Origin: Acidimicrobiaceae bacterium
Lineage (GTDB): Bacteria > Actinomycetota > Acidimicrobiia > Acidimicrobiales > Ilumatobacteraceae
Assembly (NCBI GenBank): GCA_020637235.1
Contig: JACJWG010000002.1
Span: 437,062 to 501,061, forward strand
Length of the DNA: 64,000 bases
Reading direction: 5' to 3'
The notes beneath the pieces are model-generated. The model saw nothing but the letters and a program-made list of their open reading frames with translations, did not search any database and was not told where the DNA came from. Shown here in pieces: positions 34,610 through 43,141 of this stretch. The first letter of the stretch is position 1. Every line of letters starts with the position of its first letter. Made by a program: the position numbers and the translations under genes.

Positions 34610-35539
34610 CTACGGGGTGACGCGTGCGAGCACGGCGCAGTCGTCGCCCACGTCGTAGACGGACAGCCGACCCGTGCGGAGGTCGCGTCCGACGAACGCC
34701 GCCGTCCCCGCGTAGCGCACGTCGCCGAGGGCCTCGTCACCGTCGGTGAGACAGGGCAGACCGAGGCCAGGGAGGGGGAGCACGGGGTCGACGCCTGCGG
34801 CCCAGGACACCAGCTCGTCCGGGTCGGCGAGCTCGACGACGGCATCGACCGTGGCCGGCGCGTCGATCACCGGGATCGTGCCATCGCCGCCGGTGGTCGT
34901 CGCGGTCGGCGCTTCGGTGGCCTCTGCGGCACCGGCCGTGCCGGCTTCGCCGTCGTCGTCGGACTCGATGACGGTGTCGGCGCCGCCGCTGGCGAAGGTG
35001 TCGGCGGTGGCTGCGTCCTCGGCCGTCGCTGCAGCATCACCCGATGCGTCGTCTGCGGTCGCAGCGAGCGGGTCCGCGGAGGCGATCTCGATCCGTGCGT
35101 CGGGCGCGGGTTCGGCGCCGGCCGCCTCGAACGCCGTGGTCTCCTCGTCGTCGCCGCCACCACCGATCACGAGAGCCCCGACGAACAGCACGGCCACGGC
35201 TGCGGCGGCGGCTCCGGTCGCGACGGTCATCGATCGAGCCCATCGACGACGACGCTCGAAGGCCACGACCGTGCTGGCGGGTCGCACGTCGGCCGTCGGT
35301 GGGGCGTACTGCAGGTCGTACTCGGCGAGTGCCGCCTCGAGCGCGGACTCGCGTGCTGCTGCCGGTGCCGGCACATCGGCGAGCGGGCCGCGGAGCACGA
35401 GCAGGTCGTCGTACATCGCTCGCAGTGCCGGGACCGCGCCGACACGCCGCCGCTGCTCGTCGGTGGCGTCACCGTCGAGCAGTGCGCTCACGGCGAGCAG
35501 GTCGTCGTCGTCGAGTTCGGGGTCGAAGTCGTCGCTCAT
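34610..35539 (-). CDS. Putative membrane anti-sigma factor (RsmA position)
   Basis: 309 residues. The N-terminal cytosolic part has an anti-sigma-like helical start (LLAVSALLDGDATDEQRRRV) but lacks the zinc HxxxCxxC motif. A single membrane helix lies at about 108-126 (VATGAAAAAVAVLFVGALVIGG), followed by a long acidic Ala/Asp/Thr extracytoplasmic region and a C-terminal small domain with a Cys pair (LPCLTDGDE, GDDCAVLA). It overlaps the ECF sigma gene by ATGA, which identifies it as the cognate regulator by context. Confidence 0.75.
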   Translation of the reverse strand: MSDDFDPELDDDDLLAVSALLDGDATDEQRRRVGAVPALRAMYDDLLVLRGPLADVPAPAAARESALEAALAEYDLQYAPPTADVRPASTVVAFERRRRWARSMTVATGAAAAAVAVLFVGALVIGGGGDDEETTAFEAAGAEPAPDARIEIASADPLAATADDASGDAAATAEDAATADTFASGGADTVIESDDDGEAGTAGAAEATEAPTATTTGGDGTIPVIDAPATVDAVVELADPDELVSWAAGVDPVLPLPGLGLPCLTDGDEALGDVRYAGTAAFVGRDLRTGRLSVYDVGDDCAVLARVTP

Positions 35540-36189
35540 CGCGGGTCCGATCGCTCGGCTCGGGGGTCGTCGGGGAGGGGGTCGATGCGTCTTGGACGTC
35601 CACCGGAGCCGCCGCGGTTCCCGGCGTGCGCGAACTGGGCGAGTGCGGCACGGCCCCGGGCGATGCGGCTCTTCACCGTGCCGACCGGCACGTCCAGCGC
35701 CGCGGCGATCTCGGCGTAGTCCAGATCGCCGACATCGCGCATGACGAGCGGGATCCGGAACTCCTCGGGCACTCGGCGCAGGGCGTCGTCGACGAGCATC
35801 CGGTCGCTCACCCGATCGAGCCGGCGCTCGCCGTCGGGGTCGGCGGTCGCGGCGTCGTGGTCACCGGGCAGATCGTCCCCCCGGCCGGCGTCGGCCGGTG
35901 TCGGCCGGCGTCGTCGGCGGCGGAGTTCGTCGAGGCTCGCGTTGGTGGCGATCCGGTAGGCCCACGTCCCGAACGACGACCGGCCGTCGAATCGGGCCAG
36001 TCCGCGAACGATCGCGATCATCGCCTCCTGTGCAGCGTCGGCGGCATCGGCATCGTTGCCGGTGATCCGTCGGCAGACGGCGTACATGCGGTCGTAGTGG
36101 CGTCGGAGCAGGACGTCGGTGGCGGCACGATCCCCGGCCACGGCGGCACGCACGAGGGCGTGGTCGTCGAGGTGGTCGGTCGTCGGCAC
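35536..36189 (-). CDS. sigM: ECF RNA polymerase sigma factor (SigM-like)
   Basis: 217 residues from GTG 36189. Sigma region 2 (about 12-85) carries RRHYDRMYAVCRRITGNDADAADAAQEAMIAIVRGL and the -10-recognition FGTWAYRIATNASLDELRRR. Region 4 (about 135-190) has VPEEFRIPLVMRDVGDLDYAEIAAALDVPVGTVKSRIARGR. It sits in the sigM slot of the mycobacterial gene order and is coupled to the anti-sigma gene, suggesting an envelope or oxidative stress regulon that includes trxB/trxA. Confidence 0.92.
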   Translation of the reverse strand: MPTTDHLDDHALVRAAVAGDRAATDVLLRRHYDRMYAVCRRITGNDADAADAAQEAMIAIVRGLARFDGRSSFGTWAYRIATNASLDELRRRRRRPTPADAGRGDDLPGDHDAATADPDGERRLDRVSDRMLVDDALRRVPEEFRIPLVMRDVGDLDYAEIAAALDVPVGTVKSRIARGRAALAQFAHAGNRGGSGGRPRRIDPLPDDPRAERSDPR

Positions 36190-36208
36190 GAGTGATCCGT
36201 TCGCGATC

Positions 36209-38077
36209 TCAACCGAGCGGGTCGAAGGCGACCTCGGCGATGGCCCCGCTGAAGGGGAACTCGTCCGTGCAGGCTCGGCTCGTGCCGACCTGACGGAACA
36301 CCACCAGCAGGTTCGTCGCAGCAGAGGTGACGGGCAGCGTGACGACCTCTGTCGCCGATCCGGATTCGGCGGCGATGCGCTCGCCCCAGTCGGCGAGGGC
36401 GGCCGAGGGGGCGCCGGTCGTGGCGTACACCTCGATCGACCAGCGGTCGGAGGCGATGTCGATGCTGAACACGCCCTGTGCCGCCGCAGGCAGGGTGGCG
36501 AGCAGTCCGACCGCCTGTCCTGCGAGGCGTTCGTCGGCGTAACACCGCGTGGTCCACACCGTCGCGGGGTCGGCGTCGGTGACCCGACCGACCTGATCAT
36601 CGTTCTCGTCGGGTGACGAGGTGTCGGTGTCGAAGGTGCGCACCGACGCGAGGCCCGCGGCGACGAGCCCCGGCACCGGACCCGCGCTCGCGACGTCGAC
36701 GGTGGCGGCCACCGTCGCTGCCGCGACCGCACTGGACGCCGATGCGTCGGCCGGTGGTGTCGAGGTCGGCGTCGGGAACTCGCCACCGTCGTCGTCGGCG
36801 CCGAGGGTGTTCCACAGCACGAGGCTCAGCACGAGGGCGATCAGCAGCAGCCCGCCGACCACCATCAGCGACGGTCCGCGCCGGTGCTCGAAGCGGCGGT
36901 TCGGCCGCCGCTGGATGGCCGCCGAGCCGGTCGGCGTGCGATCGATGCGCCCCACGGGCGGCCCGGCGGGACGGGGCACGGCCGTGCGGATCGGCGGGGC
37001 GACGGGGCCACGCACCGACGGCACCTGCCCGGTTCGGCGGGCGGCTGGTTCCGTCGTCGGCACCGATCCCGTGGTGCGCGCCGACGGCCGAAGCGGATCG
37101 GCCACCGGGTCCCGGGTCGGCAGCGGGTGGGTCGCCGCCTGGTCGTACGGCTTGCGCAGGGTGGGGTCGATCGGCGTGGGCCGGGGGCCGGCGTCGGTGA
37201 CCGTCGGATCAGCGACCGGTTCGTGCGCGCGCGCCGACACCTCCGCCAGCGCGGCCTTCACGGCGGCGCCCGACGGGTGGCGCTGGTCGGGTCGACGCGA
37301 CAACAGCTTGTGGATCAGCTCGGCCAATCCTGGTGGCAGGGTCGGTCGCAACCGAGCGAGGTCGGTGGGATCGCGCTGCAGGCGAGCGAGCGCGGTGTCG
37401 GCGTCGTTCTGCCCGAGGAACGGCACTCGCCCGGCGAGGCATTCGTAGAGCACCAGGCCGAGCGAGTAGAGGTCGGCGCGACCATCGAGGCGTTTGCCAC
37501 GCACCTGCTCGGGCGACAGGTACTTCGCCGTCCCCATCATGATGTTGTCGTTGGTGAGGTCGTCGCCGGCGGGCTCGAGCCCCTTCGCGATCCCGAAGTC
37601 GGTGAGCAGCACCCGTCCGTCCGGGGTGATGAGGATGTTGCCCGGCTTCACGTCGCGGTGCACCATGCCGGCCTGGTGGGCGGCATCGAGTGCCCCGGCC
37701 ACACACGAGCCGATGTGAATGGTGAGCTCCGGGCTCAGCTTCTTCTGCTCGTCGAGCAACTGCCGCAGGCTCTTGCCGTTGACGAGTTGCATGACGACCG
37801 CCTGGCGACCGTTGTCCTCGATCGCGTCGTAGACGGCGACGATGTTGGGATGGTTGAGCTGGGCGACGGCGATCGCCTCACGCCGGAACCGTTCGGCGAC
37901 CACCGGATCGCTCGCGAGGTTGGGCTTGAGCAGTTTCACCGCCACCTGGCGGCTGAGCGACAGATCGGTCCCGAGCCACACCTCGGCCATGCCACCTTGC
38001 GCGAGACGACGCTCCAGCCGGTAACGCTGGGCGAGCACTGCCGGTGGCAGCGGCGGGGGGCTGGTGGTCGTGGACAT
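36209..38077 (-). CDS. Transmembrane Ser/Thr kinase with MurJ-type discoidin ectodomain
   Basis: 622 residues. The PknB-type kinase domain (about 18-280) is complete: Gly-rich loop LAQGGMAEVWLG, Lys48 (VAVKLL), Glu67, HRDVKPGN (140-147), DFG (160-162) and SPE (188-190). A Pro/Arg linker follows, one membrane helix at 402-425, a Ala/Thr stalk, and an extracytoplasmic discoidin (F5/8-type) domain at about 475-620 with DGDPxT-like DADPATVWTTRCY and a likely Cys512-Cys603 disulfide. In mycobacteria this domain and a pseudokinase form the C-terminus of MurJ (MviN); here no flippase is attached. Two peptidoglycan-related genes flank it. Confidence 0.9.
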   Translation of the reverse strand: MSTTTSPPPLPPAVLAQRYRLERRLAQGGMAEVWLGTDLSLSRQVAVKLLKPNLASDPVVAERFRREAIAVAQLNHPNIVAVYDAIEDNGRQAVVMQLVNGKSLRQLLDEQKKLSPELTIHIGSCVAGALDAAHQAGMVHRDVKPGNILITPDGRVLLTDFGIAKGLEPAGDDLTNDNIMMGTAKYLSPEQVRGKRLDGRADLYSLGLVLYECLAGRVPFLGQNDADTALARLQRDPTDLARLRPTLPPGLAELIHKLLSRRPDQRHPSGAAVKAALAEVSARAHEPVADPTVTDAGPRPTPIDPTLRKPYDQAATHPLPTRDPVADPLRPSARTTGSVPTTEPAARRTGQVPSVRGPVAPPIRTAVPRPAGPPVGRIDRTPTGSAAIQRRPNRRFEHRRGPSLMVVGGLLLIALVLSLVLWNTLGADDDGGEFPTPTSTPPADASASSAVAAATVAATVDVASAGPVPGLVAAGLASVRTFDTDTSSPDENDDQVGRVTDADPATVWTTRCYADERLAGQAVGLLATLPAAAQGVFSIDIASDRWSIEVYATTGAPSAALADWGERIAAESGSATEVVTLPVTSAATNLLVVFRQVGTSRACTDEFPFSGAIAEVAFDPLG

Positions 38078-38157
38078 GTCCGCTCGTGAACGCTAGTGGC
38101 GGGCACGGTGCCGGTTCGGGCAATCCCTCCCGATCCGAGCGAATCGTCACCTTCGCG

Positions 38158-39021
38158 TCACGCGCGCTCGTGGAACGCGATGCCGATCGTGCCACGACCG
38201 GCATGGGTGCCCACGACCGGCCCGATGTCGCCGATCACGATGTCGCCCGAGTAGTGCGGCCGCAACATCTCGACGAACTGATCGACGTCGCTGCAATCGG
38301 CGTGCAGGACCGCCAGGTTCTCGACCTGACCGTACCCACGCAGCTTCTCGACCAGGAACGCGAGGGCTTTCGCCCGCGTGCGCTGCTTGCCGCCCTGTTC
38401 CACCTTGCCGTCTCGTACCTCGATGATCGGCTTGATCGCGAGCGCCGAGGCCAGCAACGCCCGAGCGCCACCGATCCGTCCGCCCTTCTTCAGGTTCTCG
38501 AGCGTGTCGAGCGCCCCCCAGACGCGCGTCCGTGCCGCCAGGTCGCGTGCGCGGCCGGCGACCGCCTCGGCGTCGGCGCCGTCACGAGCGAGCCGGGCAC
38601 AGTCGGCGACGATCATCCCGAGCCCGAGGGTGCAGTTGCGGCTGTCGACGACGGTCACGCCGAAGGTGTCGGCCACCGAACGGGCGGCGAGCTCGGCACT
38701 CTGGATGGTGGCGGACAGCTCACCACTCAGCGAGATCACCACGACGGCCGTCGCCCCGTCAGCGGCGAGCCGGCGATAGGCGGCCTCGAACTGGCCGGGC
38801 GCTGGTGCCGCGGTCTCGGGCAGCTGCGCCATCGTGGCGCAGCGCGCCCAGAACTCGGCCGGGGTGAGGTCGCGACGGTCGACGAACTCGTCGGCACCCA
38901 TCCTGATCGTGAGCGGGACGATCTCGATGCCGAGGTCGTCGACGACCGACGGGGGCAGGTCGCACGCGGAGTCGGTGACGATGCGGACGGTCCGGACGGT
39001 GCTCGGCGGGGTGTCGTTCAC
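38158..39021 (-). CDS. DegV family fatty-acid-binding protein
   Basis: 287 residues from GTG 39021. The DegV signature RIVTDSACDLPPSVVDDLGIEIVPLTI is at 10-37, with SLSGELSATIQSA (lipid-head contact loop) and the C-terminal ALDTLENLKKGGRIGGARALLASALAIKPII. DegV/FakB proteins present bound fatty acids to a kinase (FakA); no fakA is in the window. It overlaps the DUF6049 stop (GTGA) but also has a TAGCCT element 9 nt upstream. Confidence 0.92.
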   Translation of the reverse strand: MNDTPPSTVRTVRIVTDSACDLPPSVVDDLGIEIVPLTIRMGADEFVDRRDLTPAEFWARCATMAQLPETAAPAPGQFEAAYRRLAADGATAVVVISLSGELSATIQSAELAARSVADTFGVTVVDSRNCTLGLGMIVADCARLARDGADAEAVAGRARDLAARTRVWGALDTLENLKKGGRIGGARALLASALAIKPIIEVRDGKVEQGGKQRTRAKALAFLVEKLRGYGQVENLAVLHADCSDVDQFVEMLRPHYSGDIVIGDIGPVVGTHAGRGTIGIAFHERA

Positions 39022-41243
39022 GAGGGCGGAAGGCTAGTGGCTGCGGCGTCGGGCGAGATCTCGGCCCCCACCGTCTCGGTCGGGGTGTCGGCCGCGGTGT
39101 CGTTCGGCCGACGTGACGACGGGTGACGCGAGGCGATCCGCGACGCCGCCTGCTTGCGCCGGTTGGTGCGGGTGTGGCGCGCCCACCAGGTGAGGACCAG
39201 CAGGGCGCCGGCGCCGCTCAGCAGCTGGCCGAGACCGGCGAGCGAGTTCACGCGTGCGGTGAGGACGATCTCGGGCGCCAACGCCACGTCCCGGTTGAGC
39301 GCAGGTGCGTACAGGCGCAGGAACACGCTCGACTTCCCGTTGCTCAGTGCCTCGGCGCGTGCGACGACGTTCGTCTCCGAGCGAGGCGGCAGTTCGATCA
39401 GTTGTTCGCCGTCGGGGAACCTGATCTTCGGCGAGCTGAGCGACACCCGCACCGTGAGCGTCGTGTCACTCGTGTTGGTGACGGTGAAGCGCAGCTTGCT
39501 GTCCTTGCCCGTCAAGGTGAACGACGACGCGGTGACGACGATCGCGTCGCGCATCGCGGCGAAGTCGGACTCGAGGCGGGTCACGGCGTCGTCGACCTGG
39601 GCCTCGGTGAGCGCCGTCGACGGGAACACGTCGAGCGTCTCCGACCAGCGGGTGATGTCGGGCGAGTCGACCGGCAGCATGCTCGCGTAGGCCAGGACGT
39701 CGTCGGCGACGTCGTCCAGCCGTGCGAGGCGGGGGGTGAGGTCGGGCCCCGCCTCCGCCGGCAGCTCGACCTCCACCAGGCGACCGTCGTTCAGCAGGGT
39801 CGTGGTGTTCGAGACCATCGACCGCGGCTCGACGATGCGCAGCGACGGGCTCGCCAGCAGCAGTGGGGCGAGCTCGGCCATCAAGGTGGGGTCCGGGATC
39901 CCCATGTCGGGGAGCGCGAGCACCACGCCGTGCCGTTCGACCGCGCCACCGTCGATGTCGATGTCGCGCGCCAGCACCACCAGCTCGGCGGCGATCTCGA
40001 TCGCGGTGCGCTCTGGCGTGTCGGCTCCCTGCACCATCTGGTTGCCGAGGAAGTCGTCGACGATCGCCGCGTTCAGGAGGCTGCCGTCGTCGAGGGTGAC
40101 CGTCACCAGTTGGGAGATGTCGGTGAATTCGAACAGGCTGCCCTCGAGATCGGCGTAGAAGTCGTACGGCATCACGAGCATCCGGGTGCCGAGGGTGCGG
40201 TGCAACGACGCCCCGGGCGAGCTCAACCGGTCGTCGACCAACGCGATCGATCGGTCGACCACCGATCCGGAGGCGAGAGCACCGAGCAGGTCCTCGCCCC
40301 GGCGCAACCACGTGCCGTACCGGTCGGCCTGATCGGCTCGAGCGGCAGCGGACGGATCGAACGGCACCCACGGTGTGGCGAGCAGGTCGCTGGCGGCCAG
40401 GGCGGGGAGCAGGGTGGTGGCGAGATCGGTGTCGGTGGCGGCGACCACGCCGAGCAGCGACGGTTCGACGAGCACCCCGCGTGGGACGACCGAGCTGGAG
40501 ACCGTGGCACCCCGGGCGGCCGCAGCGGCAGGCGCGGCATCGAGCGCCGCGAGCACCTGGTCGAGCTGGACGAGTTCGGCGACTGCGTGCTCGCCGGCCG
40601 TCACCGAGCCGTCGGACTCGATCGTGGGCAGCGCCATCTGTCGCATCACGAACGCGACCGACATCGGCCCGGACGTGCTCGGCACGGACGGCAGGCGGTT
40701 GAGGTAGGTGGTCACCTCGCCCGCAGGCCGGTCGTCGACGCGCAGTTCGAACACGATCGGGTGGATCCCGTTCTGGGCGAGCTGCAACGCCTCGGGTGTG
40801 CGCGACAGCGATTCGGTCGGGATGCGGACGGTGATGGCCGAGCCGCCACCGTCGATCGCCGTCGTGGCGACGAGATTGGGGTCGGCGGCCTCGGGGTCGA
40901 GCGACACGTCGAAGGTGTCCTCCGTGCGGGTGAGCGAACCGTCGAGTGCTCGGTGCATCTCGCCGCGATCGGTGACCGAGCGGTGGCTGGTGACGACGAG
41001 GACCGCGTCGGCGTCGAAGTCGGTCGGTTCGACGTCGTCGGGGAGCGCGAGGGTGACGTCGAAGGCGTCGTCGACCGCGACGTGGAAGCCCTGGTCGATC
41101 ACCACCAGCTCGTCGCCGGCGAGCGCGCGGCCCGGTGACGTCGCGCCCGCTGCCGGTGCGCCGAGCGGCGTCGTCACGAGGCCGACGGCGCCGGCGAGGC
41201 CGGCGAGCCCGAGCGCGACCGACGGAGCGTTGCGGCGGGTCAC
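39018..41243 (-). CDS. DUF6049 family secreted/membrane-anchored protein (Rv3909-like)
   Basis: 741 residues from GTG 41243. An N-terminal signal sequence (SVALGLAGLAGAVGLVTTPLGAPAAGA) precedes about 640 extracytoplasmic residues with Ig-like beta domains, including a late one with TNTSDTTLTVRVSLSSP. One C-terminal helix (about 680-700, LGQLLSGAGALLVLTWWA) and a basic cytosolic tail follow. Position matches Rv3909, next to mviN in mycobacteria. Function is unknown; the context points to cell-envelope assembly. The start overlaps the GNAT stop (GTGA). Confidence 0.88.
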   Translation of the reverse strand: MTRRNAPSVALGLAGLAGAVGLVTTPLGAPAAGATSPGRALAGDELVVIDQGFHVAVDDAFDVTLALPDDVEPTDFDADAVLVVTSHRSVTDRGEMHRALDGSLTRTEDTFDVSLDPEAADPNLVATTAIDGGGSAITVRIPTESLSRTPEALQLAQNGIHPIVFELRVDDRPAGEVTTYLNRLPSVPSTSGPMSVAFVMRQMALPTIESDGSVTAGEHAVAELVQLDQVLAALDAAPAAAAARGATVSSSVVPRGVLVEPSLLGVVAATDTDLATTLLPALAASDLLATPWVPFDPSAAARADQADRYGTWLRRGEDLLGALASGSVVDRSIALVDDRLSSPGASLHRTLGTRMLVMPYDFYADLEGSLFEFTDISQLVTVTLDDGSLLNAAIVDDFLGNQMVQGADTPERTAIEIAAELVVLARDIDIDGGAVERHGVVLALPDMGIPDPTLMAELAPLLLASPSLRIVEPRSMVSNTTTLLNDGRLVEVELPAEAGPDLTPRLARLDDVADDVLAYASMLPVDSPDITRWSETLDVFPSTALTEAQVDDAVTRLESDFAAMRDAIVVTASSFTLTGKDSKLRFTVTNTSDTTLTVRVSLSSPKIRFPDGEQLIELPPRSETNVVARAEALSNGKSSVFLRLYAPALNRDVALAPEIVLTARVNSLAGLGQLLSGAGALLVLTWWARHTRTNRRKQAASRIASRHPSSRRPNDTAADTPTETVGAEISPDAAATSLPPS
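39031..39036 (-). promoter_or_regulatory. -10 element (TAGCCT) before degV
   Basis: TAGCCT on the minus strand lies inside the last codons of the DUF6049 gene and ends 9 nt before the degV GTG, suggesting an internal promoter. Confidence 0.5.
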
Positions 41244-41875
41244 GCGACGATCGCCCCTTCGTAGACCCGGAGCCGTTCGGGCAGCTCCGTGAAGCCGTGA
41301 CGCCGGTACAGCTCGAGTGCCGCCTCGTTCTCCACGTGGGTGTTGACGAATGCGCGCCGCACTCGGGAGCGCCGCATCCATCGCAGCCCGTCCACCAGCA
41401 GCGAGGTCGCGACGCCCTGGCGGTGCGAGGCCGGATGGACGGCGAGGCGCTGCACGTAGCCGACACGCGCGGCCCGACCCGTGATCAGGAAGCCGGTCGG
41501 GCGCCCGCCGACGCGTACCACCCGGGCGCGGTGCGTCGGCGTGGCCTGACGGATGTCGGCCAGCATCGTGGCGTCGAGGGCCCAGGTGTCCCCGAACGCC
41601 GACCGGTCGATCTCGGCGGCGAGCGCCAGGTCGTCGACACGCAGGCGATGGGTGCGGTGCGCGGTCGGTGCGATCACGAACGGTGCCACTGCGTCGAGCA
41701 GCGCCAACTCCTGCACGAGTCGGAGTCCGGCTCGCTCCACCTGTGCGGCCTGCCGCGGCGCGAGCGCACCGGTGCGCACCGCGGCGAAGCCGTGGTCGCC
41801 GAGCGCCCGCATCCACACCCGCCAGTGTTCGGGAGTGGGGATCGCCGTGCCGTCGAGCACCACGATCTGCGCCAT
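41240..41875 (-). CDS. GNAT family N-acetyltransferase
   Basis: 211 residues from ATG 41875. The acetyl-CoA-binding segment is clear: VQRLAVHPASHRQGVATSLLVDGLRWM, followed by VNTHVENEAALELYRRHGF. An N-terminal half (about 15-85) looks like a degenerate second GNAT fold. It occupies the place of mutT4 in the mycobacterial order and is translationally coupled to the DUF6049 gene. Substrate unknown. Confidence 0.88.
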   Translation of the reverse strand: MAQIVVLDGTAIPTPEHWRVWMRALGDHGFAAVRTGALAPRQAAQVERAGLRLVQELALLDAVAPFVIAPTAHRTHRLRVDDLALAAEIDRSAFGDTWALDATMLADIRQATPTHRARVVRVGGRPTGFLITGRAARVGYVQRLAVHPASHRQGVATSLLVDGLRWMRRSRVRRAFVNTHVENEAALELYRRHGFTELPERLRVYEGAIVA

Positions 41876-42080
41876 GGTCGGGTCCCCCGGGCACGGATGG
41901 GCGCGAGCGGGGGTCGGCGCGCCGCGCAGCGAGATGCTCGGCGGCGGCGTCGTCGGGAGCGACACCCCCGACGACGTCACGCGGCCGGACGCGGCGGCCG
42001 GCGAGGCCGGCGACGGCGTCGTCGCGGCGGATGCCGACGACCGGGACGATCGGAGCACGGAGCGCATTCCTCCAGGACGG

Positions 42081-42086
42081 TAGCGT
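42081..42086 (+). promoter_or_regulatory. -10 element (TAGCGT), leaderless promoter
   Basis: TAGCGT ends 7 nt before the GTG start at 42094. Confidence 0.6.
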
Positions 42087-42093
42087 CGGTGAC

Positions 42094-43119
42094 GTGTCCG
42101 TGCTGTTCAGTACTCATGCGGCGTATCTCGAGCACCTGGCCGGACCGCGCCACCCCGAGCGACCCGAACGCCTGCAGGCGGTGCTGTCCGGCATCCGTCG
42201 TCACGCCTCGGCCGACGCGCTGATCCCGCTCGAGCCGATCGCCGCCGCCCGGACCGACCTCGAACGGGTGCACCCGAAGGCGTACCTCGACCGCATCGAG
42301 CACATCTGCGACGCCGGTGGCGGTCGCCTCGACCCCGACACGTACGCCTCGCCGGGCACCTGGCGCGCTGCCGCGCTGGCGGCCGGCGCCGGACTGACGG
42401 CGGCCGAGGCGTTGCGACGCGGCGAGGGCGACGCCGCGTTCTGCGCCGTGCGGCCGCCCGGCCACCACGCGAACCAGACCGAATCGATGGGCTTCTGCCT
42501 GATCTCGAACGTCGCGGTGCTGGCTGCATCGCTCGCCGACCAGGGCGAGCGGGTGCTGATCCTCGACTACGACGCCCACCACGGCAACGGCACCCAGGAC
42601 GTCTTCTACCACGATCCACGGGTGCTGTTCGTGAGTCTCCACCAGTGGCCGCTCTATCCGGGGACGGGTCGCCACAGCGAGGTCGGTGCCGGCACGGCGG
42701 AGGGGTTCACCATGAACGTGCCGTTGCCGCCCGGCACCACGGGCGACGTGTACCTCCGTGCGTTCGACGAGCTGATCTCGCCACGGGTCGACGCGTTCCA
42801 GCCCACGTGGCTCCTGATCTCGGCCGGGTTCGACGCCCACCGGTTCGATCCGATCACCGAGCTCGGGCTCACGTCGGGCGACTACATCGCGCTCACGAAG
42901 CGTGCGCTCGAGTGGGTACCAGCCGGTCGCCGGATCGTGATGCTCGAGGGCGGATACGACCTCGATGCGCTCGCCTGGTGTGCGGCCGGCGTGGTGAGTG
43001 TGCTGGCGGGGGAGGATCCGGAGCCGGTCGACTTCACCGAGCAGGAGACGTCCGGCGGCCCGGGGCATCGCCAACTCGACGCCATCTCGGCGTTCTGGCA
43101 CGACCGCCAGTTCGGGTGA
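42094..43119 (+). CDS. Histone deacetylase-like (AcuC/HdaH-type) deacetylase
   Basis: 341 residues from GTG 42094. The class II HDAC-type metal site is intact: His124/His125 (RPPGHHA), Asp160-Ala-His162 in DYDAHHGNGTQ, and Asp247 in SAGFDAH. The C-terminus has GGYDLDAL. Such bacterial enzymes deacetylate small polyamines, acetoin-pathway proteins or lysine residues; the target is unknown. The divergent neighbour is a GNAT acetyltransferase, an opposite activity that could be coincidence. Confidence 0.93.
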   Translation: MSVLFSTHAAYLEHLAGPRHPERPERLQAVLSGIRRHASADALIPLEPIAAARTDLERVHPKAYLDRIEHICDAGGGRLDPDTYASPGTWRAAALAAGAGLTAAEALRRGEGDAAFCAVRPPGHHANQTESMGFCLISNVAVLAASLADQGERVLILDYDAHHGNGTQDVFYHDPRVLFVSLHQWPLYPGTGRHSEVGAGTAEGFTMNVPLPPGTTGDVYLRAFDELISPRVDAFQPTWLLISAGFDAHRFDPITELGLTSGDYIALTKRALEWVPAGRRIVMLEGGYDLDALAWCAAGVVSVLAGEDPEPVDFTEQETSGGPGHRQLDAISAFWHDRQFG

Positions 43120-43141
43120 ACGGCGCCGGCGTGGCGCCAGG

